Assembly (NCBI RefSeq): GCF_004345265.1
Contig: NZ_SLUM01000005.1
Coordinates: 1 to 64,000 of the forward strand
Direction: 5' to 3'
Source: Allofournierella massiliensis
Lineage (GTDB): Bacteria > Bacillota > Clostridia > Oscillospirales > Ruminococcaceae
Length of the DNA stretch: 64,000 nucleotides
The first letter of the stretch is position 1. Every line of letters starts with the position of its first letter. This document shows, in pieces, positions 7,759-17,425 of this stretch. A model generated the notes under the pieces. The model searched no databases. It was not told where the DNA came from and was given only the letters and a program-made list of their open reading frames with translations. The translations under genes and the position numbers were made by a program.

Positions 7759-10700
7759 TTACTTATCCCCGGAAATGGTGATGGAGGGCAGGCTCTCGGG
7801 TACCTGCACCCACAGGGAGTCACTGACCAGACGCTGGCCCTGATTGGTGAGGGCATCGTCCACACGGTACAGCTCCACGCGCACCTGCTCGGGCAGAACT
7901 GCGTCGGGGCTGATCCAGTAGACCCAGCGGCCGTCGGAGGTGTTGCCCAGATCGCCCTTGTCCGGAACCGGAGCCAGAATGATCTGCTCGGCACTGCCCT
8001 CGCCGTTTTCACCGTAGCCCACAATCTTGCCATTCTGATCGTAAACGATCACGGCATTGTAAGCCGGGTTGCCCTTGTACTGGCCCACGAAGATCACGGA
8101 ACCCGCCGGGATGAACCCATCGGTGTATTCGCTCTCCTCGTAGAGCTCCTGGTCATAGATGTAATCCTCTGCCAGAATGCCGACGCCATCCTCAAACAGC
8201 TCCACATTGTCGCCGGTGGGGCCCAGCACATCCAGCTCGGTGATGCTCACGGTCTGAGCACCCTGGAAGGTCAGGCGCAAGGCGGTGGCGCCGCTGGTGC
8301 GCATCCAGCCTTCGTCATTCACCGCGTATACGGTGGTGGAACCGGTGTCCTGCAGGCTTTCAACGCTTACGGGAACATCCACCCACTGGTCGTTTTCCTC
8401 CAGCTGAAGGACCAGAGTACCCGCGGGCACCTGACCCGCACCGCTCATCAGAGTGAACTTGAAGCCGGTCACATCCAGCTCCTTGCCGAACTGCACCTCG
8501 ATCATGGCATCTCCGCTCTGGGCGGTACCGGTGTAGGTGGTGCCCAGATTGTCGTCGAAGGCCAGACCAATGGCGGATTTCACGCTGGCGTGGTCATGGG
8601 CGCCGGGATCAAAGCCGGCATCCGGATCCTGCTCGTCGTGATCCACCTCGGTGTCCTGCTCAGAGGTCATGTTGGTGGTAACGATCCAGGCGCTCTTGTC
8701 CTGGCTGCCGTCGTGGCTGATCTTGATCGCATCCAGAGAAACGGCCTCGGCGTAATCCAGATACTGATCCACAGGAATAATCTGATAGATAAAGGCACGG
8801 TTGTTGATGGTGGTTACCGTATCGGTAAAGGTAGCCGCGCCGTTCTCGTCCGCCAGCACAAAGCCAACGGTCTCGTTGTTTTCCTTGCCGCCGGAGATGG
8901 AGATCCGGTTGATCTCGTAGCCCAGCAGGCTGGAGGAAGCGGTCTGGGGAGCAATGGTCAGACTTACCTGATTCTGCGCCAGGCCGTTGGTGCCGTTGCC
9001 CTGAGTGCGAGTCACATCAGCAGCGCTGATTACGCTCTGACCCTTCAGGCTCTCACCATTCGGGTTCTGGATGCGGTAGCTCTGAGCCGAGTCATTCACA
9101 TAGTAAATGGCACGGGTCTCAGGCTCGAACTGGCTCACATAGGCCGTGGTCTCCTCGTTGGCCACCAGGCCCCAGCGCAGGAAGAACTCGCTCAGATCCT
9201 TCTGAGCGGCCGCGCTGGCCAGTCGGATGATGTTCTGCTCGGAACCGCCGTTCAGCTTCAGGGCAACGCCGCCGGGAGCGGGAGCCTTGGAGGGAGTGCG
9301 GGAATAGGTATCCACCCGGGCAAAGAACAGATTGTCAAAGACCTCCTGCTGGGTATCAAAGGTCTTGTAGGGGTAGTAGTTGTCGTAGGCCAGACGCAGC
9401 TGCCAGTACATGGCCAGCTGCAGGAACACGTCGCTGGCGCGGCCGATGGTACCGCTGGTCACCTTGTCGTACACGGCATTGTAACCGAAGCGTACGCCGC
9501 TGGTACCGTAGGTAGCCAGCTGAGCGAAGTAGTTGTTGGTCACCTCAGCGATGGCATAGCTGGACTGGTTAATGTCGTGGCCGATCTCATGACCGATGCC
9601 CCAGCCGAACAGATCGCCGGACAGGTAGGCACCGTTCTCGTCAGCCTGCAGGGGCTGACCCTGCACCACGCCGGGCACAGAGCCCCAGCCAATGCCGATG
9701 TGGTTGCCGGCTGCATACATGAAGGCGCCGGCGAACATGCGCATGTAACGGATGTTCAGATGCTGACTGGGCACACGGTTGATGGCTTCCGACGCATTCT
9801 CGGTCAGGCCCTTGTGCTGGTAGAACAGCTCCATGGTCTGATCCATGGCCAGCATGGAATCGTTCAGGCGCTTGGCCTTTTCGGCGGTGGTGCCGCTGCC
9901 CAGACCCGCCAGCACCTGCTGGGCGGACAGGGAGAACAGCATGTGGTCGCCCATCAGCTCGGTAGCGCCCAGGATGCACTCTTCCTCGTTGTACTCGTAG
10001 TTGACGTTGGCATTGCTGCTGCCGGCATGCTCCTGCTCATGCAGAGCTTCCAGACCGGCCACATAGCTTTTCAGCTCTTTCACATACGCCTCGGTCAGAG
10101 CCAGACGCTCGGACTCGTCCTCGATGCCGTACAGGTCCAGCATGGGGATGGTGGTACCACCCGCCACACGCACACCATATTTGCTGGTCTTGTTGCTGGC
10201 GGCGTAGTACACATACAGGGAGCCGCCGCGCTCGAAGTCCTTGCTCACAATGACAGGAATGGTAAAGGTGTTCTCGCCCACCTTCAGCCGGCCGATCTGC
10301 TTCATGAAGCTGCCGGACTCGGCATTGTACTGGGTCGCCACCAGATACAGATCGGTGTTGGTACCGGTCTGCAGATCGGGGTTGCCCACATAAATGGTGA
10401 TTTCCTCACCGGCAGCGGCGGTCACGCCCAGAGGTTGCCAGGGATTCAGGCCGGTGAAGCCCAGGCTGTTATCCGCATAGCCGCTCACATTGGCGCCCAT
10501 GGCCTTGATGTGCTGCACGGGGCGCAGGTTGCTGCTGTTAGCCAGCAGATCGGCCGCGGTGTCCAGCTCGCGCTTGAGCTGAGTGTAGTTGGGATGCAGC
10601 TCGCCGCTGACTTCATCGGGAGTATCCAGACGGGTGTACAGCGCATTGATCACGCTCTGATCCACATCCTCCCGCAGGGTGGTGTGGTAATCGTCTGCAT

Positions 10701-13371
10701 ACAGGGCCATGATATCTTCGTAGATGCTGTCATAGCCATAGAAACGCATTTCAGCGATCTTGATGCTTCTGGTCCAGCCGGTGGTGGTGCACAGATGCAG
10801 CTGATCGGTGACGATCCTGGTGCCGAAATCAATGTAGAAGTGACGGCGGCCGTTCTCATCGGTGCGGGTGTTCACACGCAGACCGGAGATCTCCTTCATG
10901 GAGTCGGTCTCCAGATCATGGTACCACACACGCACACTGCTGATGGCACCGTTTTCCGGCTCTGCAAAAGCCATGGCGCCAAACTCATAGGTGCCGTCAA
11001 AGGCTACTCGCAGGCCGCGGTCGTTGGGAGGCCAGCCGTAGTTCACGCCGTCGTCCCAGTCATTCACAGAGTAGTAGGAGGACTGGTCGCCATCCACCAC
11101 GCCCAGGGCGCTTCTGCTGCCAGCCGCGTCCAGCGGGCTGTTCACCATCATGTTGGTGCCGCGCATGGTGGTCACGCTCTGGATGTGAGCGGTGAGCTGG
11201 CCCACACCGTTGGAGGTGTTGATCAGCTTGTAGGAGGGCATCCAGGCCGGCTCCAGGCTCAGGGTCTTGGCCAGCGCCGGAATGGCGTTGGGGCCGTCGC
11301 CCAGCTCGTTGGTGCCGTATACGGTGACCTCATACTCCACATTTTCTTCCAGATTGTCAATCTTGTAGCTGTTGGCGGTGATATTTCTGGCCGCCACAGT
11401 GTATTCCGCGTTTGCATCGCTCTTTTTGCGATACAGAACGGTGTAGCTGTCGGTATCCACCATGTCTTTCCAGTGCAGACTGATGGAGCGGTAGCCGCCG
11501 CTTGCCTCCAGATTGTCGGGGGCGTCGGGCTTCTTCTCCACCACCGGCTTCACGGTGATGGGATCGCAGTAACCGCTGGACCACTCACCGTTCAGAGACT
11601 GAACCTGCACGGTGTATTCCTTGCCGTTGACCAGCTTGCTGCCGTTCAGGCTGTCCACCAGAAGCTGGTTGGCGGTGGTGCGGATGGTGGCGGTAACATT
11701 TCCGGTGGAACCCTTTACAGGGCCGGTGATCTTGACCTCATAGGCAGTCACATTCGTTGCAGCCTTCCAGGTCAGCAGGAACGCCTTATCGGAACCGGTG
11801 CCGCTCAGGCCCTCGGGAATACTCATCTCAGGCTCGGGAATGCGATTCTCCATGCCGTTCAGGAATTCCACCTTGGAGATCTCGGCCAGATTGTTGCTCT
11901 GGGTGGCAGTGATGGTCAGGGTGATCTTCTTCACCGCAACCTGCTTGCCGAAGTTGATCTCCAAGGTGCCGTCCGCCTTGCGGGTGGCGGTGGCGGAAGT
12001 GGTGAACAGGCTGAACAGGGCAATACCGCGGGCCTTCTCTTCCTGAATCTCCACCGGGATGGTACCCTCCTGGCCGTTTTCGTCCACATAAGTAACCAGG
12101 ATGGTACCTGCGGTCACCGCACCCTCACTGTTGGCGGGCGCCTGAATGGTCATACCGTCCATCTTGGGCAGTTCTTCTGCGGTCACGTCCTGATCATCGC
12201 CGGCAAAGTTGAAGTCAACCACAATGGGCTTTTCACTGATGGAAGTGCCATCCTCATTGCCCAGCGTTACGCCGCCGTTTTCGTTTACCAGATCCTTCAG
12301 GCTGCCGGTAACGGCAATCTCATCGCTCACGACGGGATCTGCAACATTATCCGCCACGCGGGTCTGCACAGTGGAGTACACATCGCCCACCTGCGCCTCT
12401 TCGCCGGTCAGGTTGTCAGCCAGCAGCTGCAGATCCGCCAGATCCACTTCGCCGCTGCCATTCAGGTCGGCCAGGCCACCCTGAACGCCGTTCTCAATGG
12501 CATTTACAATGGTATCGGCATCGTCGCCATTCAGCACACCGTCGCCGTTGGCATCGCCCACACGCAGCACACCGGGGTGAGCGGTGCTGCCGTAGCCGGC
12601 CAGATCGTCGGTGTACAGGGTCAACTCGCTGTACATGTTCTGGCTCACTTCCAGAGACTGGGTGTATGTGGCAAAGCCGGGAGCAGTGATTACCACCTGA
12701 TAGCTGCCGGGCTCAAGACCGGTTTCGCTGAGCTTCAGCCGGGAGGCCTGACCCTCTTTGTTTTCCGTCAGCTGCCCGCCGACCTGTGCAACCGGCATTT
12801 CCTCTCCGTTTCGGTACAGGGTCATGACGAAGTCCACATTTTTCCCCATCACCATGGCTGCGTTGATTACAACAGACACGCCGCCGTTGGGCTCGGTCTC
12901 GGTGGGTTCCTCCACCTCATCCAGCAGCTCCGGCTCTTCCTGCATCTCAAGGGCATTTTCCTCCAGAACGAGCTCACTGGAAGCCAGTTCCTCGGAAACT
13001 GCTTCACTGGAAGCTACTTCACTGGAAGCTGCCTCGCTGGAAACACTCTCCTCGGAAGCAGCCTCACTGGAAGCACTTTCCTCGGAGACAGCTTCACTGG
13101 AAGTATTCTCTTCGGAAGCAGCTTCACTGGAGGCGCTCTCCTCGGAAACAGCTTCGCTGGAAGCAGGCTCCTCGGTCACAACAGTTTCGGGATCGGTCTC
13201 GTCCGGCTGCTGGCTGGCAGGTTCGCCGGCTTCCTTTTCGGACCCGGTCTGTACCTGCACCACCGATACGCTGCTCTGAGCGTCCATGGCTGCCACGGCA
13301 GGCAACAGCGCCTGCGAAGCAATGGTAGCCATCATGGTGAACGCCAGCAGATAGGCAATGATCGATTTCAT
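7759..13371 (-). CDS. Secreted dockerin-bearing M60-type metallopeptidase (mucinase)
   Basis: A 1870-residue modular enzyme likely to cut mucin-type glycoproteins outside the cell. Order: signal peptide 1-29; Ser/Glu-rich linker about 60-145; a beta domain (about 157-257); a type I-like dockerin with two calcium loops, GDANGDGVLNGDDAD and ADLNGSGEVDLAD (about 265-325); two fibronectin III-like domains (about 507-704); a discoidin/F5-8C-like domain (about 710-884); the M60 catalytic region (about 937-1390) with H1261-E-I-G-H1265 and the third ligand candidate E1276, matching the M60 spacing HExxH-x(8-28)-E; and another F5-8C-like domain about 1585-1720. No sorting motif or C-terminal helix is present, so surface retention probably depends on the dockerin and the next gene. 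I chose ATG 13371 because AAAGGATGAG lies ten bases upstream; in-frame starts further up would spoil the signal peptide. Confidence 0.85.
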   Translation of the reverse strand: MKSIIAYLLAFTMMATIASQALLPAVAAMDAQSSVSVVQVQTGSEKEAGEPASQQPDETDPETVVTEEPASSEAVSEESASSEAASEENTSSEAVSEESASSEAASEESVSSEAASSEVASSEAVSEELASSELVLEENALEMQEEPELLDEVEEPTETEPNGGVSVVINAAMVMGKNVDFVMTLYRNGEEMPVAQVGGQLTENKEGQASRLKLSETGLEPGSYQVVITAPGFATYTQSLEVSQNMYSELTLYTDDLAGYGSTAHPGVLRVGDANGDGVLNGDDADTIVNAIENGVQGGLADLNGSGEVDLADLQLLADNLTGEEAQVGDVYSTVQTRVADNVADPVVSDEIAVTGSLKDLVNENGGVTLGNEDGTSISEKPIVVDFNFAGDDQDVTAEELPKMDGMTIQAPANSEGAVTAGTILVTYVDENGQEGTIPVEIQEEKARGIALFSLFTTSATATRKADGTLEINFGKQVAVKKITLTITATQSNNLAEISKVEFLNGMENRIPEPEMSIPEGLSGTGSDKAFLLTWKAATNVTAYEVKITGPVKGSTGNVTATIRTTANQLLVDSLNGSKLVNGKEYTVQVQSLNGEWSSGYCDPITVKPVVEKKPDAPDNLEASGGYRSISLHWKDMVDTDSYTVLYRKKSDANAEYTVAARNITANSYKIDNLEENVEYEVTVYGTNELGDGPNAIPALAKTLSLEPAWMPSYKLINTSNGVGQLTAHIQSVTTMRGTNMMVNSPLDAAGSRSALGVVDGDQSSYYSVNDWDDGVNYGWPPNDRGLRVAFDGTYEFGAMAFAEPENGAISSVRVWYHDLETDSMKEISGLRVNTRTDENGRRHFYIDFGTRIVTDQLHLCTTTGWTRSIKIAEMRFYGYDSIYEDIMALYADDYHTTLREDVDQSVINALYTRLDTPDEVSGELHPNYTQLKRELDTAADLLANSSNLRPVQHIKAMGANVSGYADNSLGFTGLNPWQPLGVTAAAGEEITIYVGNPDLQTGTNTDLYLVATQYNAESGSFMKQIGRLKVGENTFTIPVIVSKDFERGGSLYVYYAASNKTSKYGVRVAGGTTIPMLDLYGIEDESERLALTEAYVKELKSYVAGLEALHEQEHAGSSNANVNYEYNEEECILGATELMGDHMLFSLSAQQVLAGLGSGTTAEKAKRLNDSMLAMDQTMELFYQHKGLTENASEAINRVPSQHLNIRYMRMFAGAFMYAAGNHIGIGWGSVPGVVQGQPLQADENGAYLSGDLFGWGIGHEIGHDINQSSYAIAEVTNNYFAQLATYGTSGVRFGYNAVYDKVTSGTIGRASDVFLQLAMYWQLRLAYDNYYPYKTFDTQQEVFDNLFFARVDTYSRTPSKAPAPGGVALKLNGGSEQNIIRLASAAAQKDLSEFFLRWGLVANEETTAYVSQFEPETRAIYYVNDSAQSYRIQNPNGESLKGQSVISAADVTRTQGNGTNGLAQNQVSLTIAPQTASSSLLGYEINRISISGGKENNETVGFVLADENGAATFTDTVTTINNRAFIYQIIPVDQYLDYAEAVSLDAIKISHDGSQDKSAWIVTTNMTSEQDTEVDHDEQDPDAGFDPGAHDHASVKSAIGLAFDDNLGTTYTGTAQSGDAMIEVQFGKELDVTGFKFTLMSGAGQVPAGTLVLQLEENDQWVDVPVSVESLQDTGSTTVYAVNDEGWMRTSGATALRLTFQGAQTVSITELDVLGPTGDNVELFEDGVGILAEDYIYDQELYEESEYTDGFIPAGSVIFVGQYKGNPAYNAVIVYDQNGKIVGYGENGEGSAEQIILAPVPDKGDLGNTSDGRWVYWISPDAVLPEQVRVELYRVDDALTNQGQRLVSDSLWVQVPESLPSITISGDK

Positions 13372-13465
13372 AGTTCGATTGCTCATCCTTTCGTTGGAAT
13401 TTCTCCACAGATTATCTATGCTTATCCCCAGCTCCCGAAGGAGCCTGGTTCTCTCAGCAGGCACT

Positions 13466-13494
13466 ATTATATCAGTCACAAAAAACTTTTTCAA
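13466..13494 (-). promoter_or_regulatory. Promoter of the M60/cohesin operon
   Basis: On the minus strand TTGAAA (13489-13494) and TATAAT (13466-13471) are spaced by exactly 17 bases, about 95 bases before the start codon. The rest of the 13372-13801 gap is AT-rich with no gene I can support. Confidence 0.8.
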
Positions 13495-13801
13495 TATTTT
13501 AATTTCTAAAATCGTTACCAAATCAATTTTTCAGCTTTTTGCCACAAAACCCCTGTTTTCAAGGAAATATCCGGCGCAATTTCCACAAATCAAGTAGAAT
13601 TTAAACCCGTCAATTTCCTGTCAAACGGTCACAATTCCAATGGAATTTTTGAATTCGACCAACAAAAGGCGTGTTTTTCCACTAACCGGCTCACCTCTGC
13701 TGTCTGGTGTGGCATATCCGATCGGTCACACCGATGGTCATAAAGAGATTCGCCGGGCCGTGTTTCCAGCCCTATTCCCATCTCTTTTTGATTTTCGGTC
13801 A

Positions 13802-13846
13802 CAAAAAAAGCCCGCCGCTTCGGAATTTCTTCCCAAGCGGCGGGCT
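13802..13846 (-). terminator. Terminator of ileS
   Basis: AGCCCGCCGCTT (13809-13820) pairs with AAGCGGCGGGCT (13835-13846). On the minus strand the stem is followed by seven T residues, 36 bases past the ileS stop. Confidence 0.9.
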
Positions 13847-13881
13847 CTTTCTTATTTATATAGGAATCGGTTTCGCGGCGC

Positions 13882-16800
13882 TCAGACCTTCTTCACGCCC
13901 AGGGTAACGGTCTCGCCGTTCACATCCCATTCCTTCACATAGCCGTCGGTGCTGCCGGTCACAACAGCATCCGCCAGCACATCGGAGGCAATGGAATCCT
14001 TATTGGCTTCCATCAGGGCGGTGATCTTGTCGTTGCCCATGGCATAGGCGGTGATGTGATCCTCCACATTGAAGCCGGCTTCCTTACGCATGGTCTGCAG
14101 CTTGCTTACCAGCTCACGCACAAAGCCTTCCTCCACCAGCTCGGGAGTGAGCTCGGTGTCCAGCGCAACGGTAACCTTGGCATCCTCCACCGAGAAGTAC
14201 CGCTCGCTGCGGGTCATCTCGATGAGCAGATCCTCCTCGCCCAGCTTGATCTCGCCGGTGGAGAGGGTCAAAGTCAGACTGCCGGTCTCGTCCAGCTCCT
14301 TCTTGGCGGCGGGGCCGTTCAGGTTGGCCAGCAGGTTGCGGATCTCGCCCAGCTGCTTGCCGTATTTGGGTCCCAGAGTCTTGAGCTGCGGTTTGAAGGT
14401 GTAGTTGGTGAACATGGACATGTCATCGGTAAAGGTGACCTTCTTCACGTTCAGCTCGTCCTCGATGATCTCCACATAGTACTCACCCAGCTTCTCGTCT
14501 GCCTTCACAAACATTTCGGCCAGAGGCTGGCGGTTCTTGCGGTTGGCGCCATTGCGGGCGGAACGGCCCAGAACAACGATATCCAGAACCAGTTCCATGT
14601 CGCGCTCCAGATCAGCGTCCACAAAGCTCTCGTCCACCACGGGGAAGTCGCACAGATGCACGCTTTCGGGAGCGGACTTGTTCACGCTGCGCACCAGATT
14701 CTGATAGATGCTCTCGGCCATGAAGGGGATCATGGGGGCGGCCGCCTTGCAAACAGTCTCCAGAGCAGTGTACAGAGTCATGTAGGCGTTGACCTTATCC
14801 TGCTCCATGCCCTTGGCCCAGAAACGCTCACGGCTGCGGCGCACGTACCAGTTGGACAGATCGTCCACGAACTCCTGCAGAGCCCGGGCCGCCTCGGGGA
14901 TAGCGTACTGATCCAGCTCAGTGTCCACGGTCTTGACCATGGTGTTCATCTTGGACAGAATCCAGCGATCCATAACAGACAGCTTATCCTTCTCCAGGGT
15001 GTACTGGGTGGGATCGAAGTTGTCGATGTTTGCGTACAGGATAAAGAAGGCGTAGGTGTTCCACAGAGTGCCCATGAACTTGCGCTGGCCCTCCTGCACA
15101 GCCTTGCCGGAGAAGCGCTTGGGCAGCCAGGGTGCACCCGCGGTGTAGAAGTACCAGCGGATGGCGTCGGCTCCGTAGGTGGCCAGAGCGTCGAAGGGAT
15201 CAACGGCGTTGCCCTTGGACTTGGACATCTTCTGACCGTTCTCATCCTGCACATGACCCATAACCACAACGTTCTTGAAGGGAGCCTTGTTGAACAGCAG
15301 GGTGGAGATGGCCATCAGGGAGTAGAACCAGCCACGGGTCTGGTCCACCGCCTCGGAAATAAAGTCGGCCGGGAAGCGGCTCTCGAACACTTCCTTGTTC
15401 TCAAACGGATAGTGGTACTGGGCAAAGGGCATGGAACCGGAGTCGAACCAGCAGTCGATCACTTCCGGCACACGCTTCATCTGCTTGCCGCAGTCCGGGC
15501 AGGTGATGGTCACCGCGTCGATGTAGGGGCGGTGCAGCTCGATGTTGTCCGGGCAGTTGGGAGACATCTTCTTGAGCTCCTCGATGCTGCCGATGGAGTG
15601 ACGGCAGCCGCACTCACATTCCCAGATGTTCAGCGGGGTGCCCCAGTAGCGGTTACGGCTGATGCCCCAGTCCTGCACGTTCTCCAGCCAGTCGCCAAAG
15701 CGGCCCTTGCCCAGAGAGGCGGGTACCCAGTTTACGGTGTTGTTGTTGCGGATCAGATCGTCCTTCACCGCGGTCATCTTGATGAACCAGGAGTCTCTTG
15801 CGTAGTAGATCAGCGGGGTGTCGCAGCGCCAGCAATGGGGATAGCTGTGCTCGAAGACCGGCGCGCTGAACAGCAGACCCCGGGTCTCCAGGTCGATCAG
15901 CACTTCCTTGTCGGCCTTTTTGCAGAACATGCCGGCCCACTTGGTCTCCTTGGTCATGCAGCCCTTGGCGTCCACCAGCTGCACGAAGGGCAGGCCGTAC
16001 TTGCGGCCCACGTTGGAGTCGTCCTCACCGAAGGCGGGAGCAATGTGAACGATACCGGTACCGTCGGTCAGGGTGACGTAGCTGTCGCAGGTCACATACC
16101 AGCACTTCTCCTTGGGAGAAACGAAGTCGAACAGGGGCTCGTACTCCTTGTACTCCAGGTCCTTGCCCTGGTAGCTCTCCAGCACGGTGTAACTGCCCTC
16201 GCCCAGCACGGTGTCGGCCAGAGCCTGAGCGATGTAGTACACGGTGCCGTCCTCGTTCATCTTGACCTTCACATAAGTCTCGACCGGGTTCACACACAGA
16301 GCCACGTTGGAAGGCAGGGTCCAGGGGGTGGTGGTCCAGGCCAGGATGTAGGCGTCTTCGCCCTTGGCCTTGAACTTGGCAATGGCGCTGCGCTCCTTCA
16401 CGTCCTTATAGCCCTGAGCAACCTCATGGCTGGACAGAGGGGTTCCGCAGCGGGGGCAGTAGGGCACGATCTTGAAGCCCTTGTACAAAAGGCCCTTTTC
16501 CCAGATCTGCTTCAAAGCCCACCACTCGGACTCGATGAAGGTGTTGTCATAGGTCACATAGGGGTCGTCCATATCGGCCCAGAAGCCGACGGTGCCGGAG
16601 AAATCCTCCCACATGCCCTTGTATTTCCAGACGCTCTCCTTGCACTTCTCAATGAAGGGCTCCAGACCATACTGCTCAATCTGCTCCTTGCCATCCAGGC
16701 CCAGCAGTTTCTCCACTTCCAGCTCAACGGGCAGGCCGTGGGTATCCCAGCCGGCCTTGCGGGGCACCTGATAGCCCTTCATGGCCCGGTAGCGGGGGAT

Positions 16801-17001
16801 CATATCCTTGATAACGCGGGTCTCCACATGGCCGATGTGGGGCTTGCCGTTGGCCGTGGGGGGGCCGTCGTAGAACATGTAGGTCGGCCCTTCCTTGCGG
16901 GAATCGATGCTCTTCTCAAAGATGTGGCGTTCCTTCCAGAACTTGAGCACGTCCTTCTCGCGGTCAACGAAATTGAGATTCGGGTTTACTTTCTCGTACA
17001 T
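13882..17001 (-). CDS. ileS: Isoleucyl-tRNA synthetase
   Basis: Class I synthetase that charges tRNA-Ile and edits misactivated valine. The 1039-residue product has the HIGH-type motif as PHIGH (GPPTANGKPHIGHVETR), an editing domain in the middle, the KMSKS motif within GQKMSKSKGNAVDP, and cysteine pairs typical of zinc sites (CPRCG, CWRCD, CECGC). The length and the mid-protein sequences match the long, eukaryote-like IleS type common in clostridia, which is often mupirocin-tolerant; that last point is by family only. ATG 17001 follows AAGGAGG. Expression is controlled by the T-box leader upstream. Confidence 0.97.
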   Translation of the reverse strand: MYEKVNPNLNFVDREKDVLKFWKERHIFEKSIDSRKEGPTYMFYDGPPTANGKPHIGHVETRVIKDMIPRYRAMKGYQVPRKAGWDTHGLPVELEVEKLLGLDGKEQIEQYGLEPFIEKCKESVWKYKGMWEDFSGTVGFWADMDDPYVTYDNTFIESEWWALKQIWEKGLLYKGFKIVPYCPRCGTPLSSHEVAQGYKDVKERSAIAKFKAKGEDAYILAWTTTPWTLPSNVALCVNPVETYVKVKMNEDGTVYYIAQALADTVLGEGSYTVLESYQGKDLEYKEYEPLFDFVSPKEKCWYVTCDSYVTLTDGTGIVHIAPAFGEDDSNVGRKYGLPFVQLVDAKGCMTKETKWAGMFCKKADKEVLIDLETRGLLFSAPVFEHSYPHCWRCDTPLIYYARDSWFIKMTAVKDDLIRNNNTVNWVPASLGKGRFGDWLENVQDWGISRNRYWGTPLNIWECECGCRHSIGSIEELKKMSPNCPDNIELHRPYIDAVTITCPDCGKQMKRVPEVIDCWFDSGSMPFAQYHYPFENKEVFESRFPADFISEAVDQTRGWFYSLMAISTLLFNKAPFKNVVVMGHVQDENGQKMSKSKGNAVDPFDALATYGADAIRWYFYTAGAPWLPKRFSGKAVQEGQRKFMGTLWNTYAFFILYANIDNFDPTQYTLEKDKLSVMDRWILSKMNTMVKTVDTELDQYAIPEAARALQEFVDDLSNWYVRRSRERFWAKGMEQDKVNAYMTLYTALETVCKAAAPMIPFMAESIYQNLVRSVNKSAPESVHLCDFPVVDESFVDADLERDMELVLDIVVLGRSARNGANRKNRQPLAEMFVKADEKLGEYYVEIIEDELNVKKVTFTDDMSMFTNYTFKPQLKTLGPKYGKQLGEIRNLLANLNGPAAKKELDETGSLTLTLSTGEIKLGEEDLLIEMTRSERYFSVEDAKVTVALDTELTPELVEEGFVRELVSKLQTMRKEAGFNVEDHITAYAMGNDKITALMEANKDSIASDVLADAVVTGSTDGYVKEWDVNGETVTLGVKKV

Positions 17002-17045
17002 CTTAAATCTCGTCCTCCTTGTTTTTCCGTTTTTTGAACGGAACG

Positions 17046-17312
17046 TACAAAAACAACAGAAAAAGCCTTCGCCCCTGCAAACAGGGCGAAGGCTTTGCGC
17101 TTTCGTTGTACCACCTTTTGCTGTGTACCATCATACACGCTCCCCTTAACGGAGGGATGCCGGCGGCGCCTACTGTGAGTTCAGCCCGCAGCTCCGGAGT
17201 GATCTTCGGCGGGGCGCTACTGGCGCGGGGCTCACACCCTCCCCCGCTCGCTTGGTCGTTCGCACCGGGCTTACTGTCTCCATCACAGCTGTTCTCTGTG
17301 TCTTTGCTAACA
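17046..17312 (-). promoter_or_regulatory. T-box riboswitch leader of ileS
   Basis: The untranslated leader carries the T-box core AAGGTGGTACAACG (minus strand, around 17104-17117), whose GGTGG pairs with the NCCA end of uncharged tRNA. A Stem I region precedes it and a terminator (17062-17096) competes with the antiterminator. An ATC triplet at 17201-17203, followed by A, is a candidate isoleucine specifier codon; I could not fold Stem I, so the specifier is tentative. Confidence 0.88.
17062..17096 (-). terminator. Regulated terminator of the ileS T-box
   Basis: AAAGCCTTCGCCC (17062-17074) pairs with GGGCGAAGGCTTT (17084-17096), and on the minus strand a T-rich tract follows. It lies about 60 bases before the ileS start and would form when tRNA-Ile is charged. 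Confidence 0.88.
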
Positions 17313-17318
17313 GATACA

Positions 17319-17347
17319 CTTATATCATATACAACCGCAAAAGTCAA
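17319..17347 (-). promoter_or_regulatory. Promoter of the ileS leader
   Basis: TTGACT (17342-17347) and TATAAG (17319-17324) on the minus strand, 17 bases apart; transcription would start near 17312, at the beginning of the T-box leader. Confidence 0.75.
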
Positions 17348-17384
17348 GGCAGCACCGCATAATTTCAGGCTGCGGAGCGCACTG

Positions 17385-17415
17385 AAAGGCCGGAGCAATG
17401 ATTGCTCCGGCCTTT
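17385..17415 (-). terminator. Terminator of the rubrerythrin gene
   Basis: AAAGGCCGGAGCAAT pairs with ATTGCTCCGGCCTTT around a one-base centre, just past the rubrerythrin stop on the minus strand. It is nearly palindromic and may work in both directions. Confidence 0.8.
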
Positions 17416-17425
17416 TGCGGTTTAT

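Noticed and set aside
12960-13160. Ser/Ala/Glu repeats at first sight like a CRISPR or satellite array
   Set aside because: The repeats are codon-level, of variable spacing, in frame with the M60 gene, and encode a low-complexity linker. No CRISPR array was seen anywhere in the window.
7594-13509. A plus-strand open frame of about 1970 codons opposite the M60 peptidase
   Set aside because: A mirror effect of codon bias. It has no signal, domain or ribosome site, while the minus strand has signal peptide, dockerin and a complete catalytic motif.
14056-17037. A plus-strand open frame of about 990 codons opposite ileS
   Set aside because: Antisense to a conserved synthetase, composed of low-information His/Leu/Val/Gly runs.
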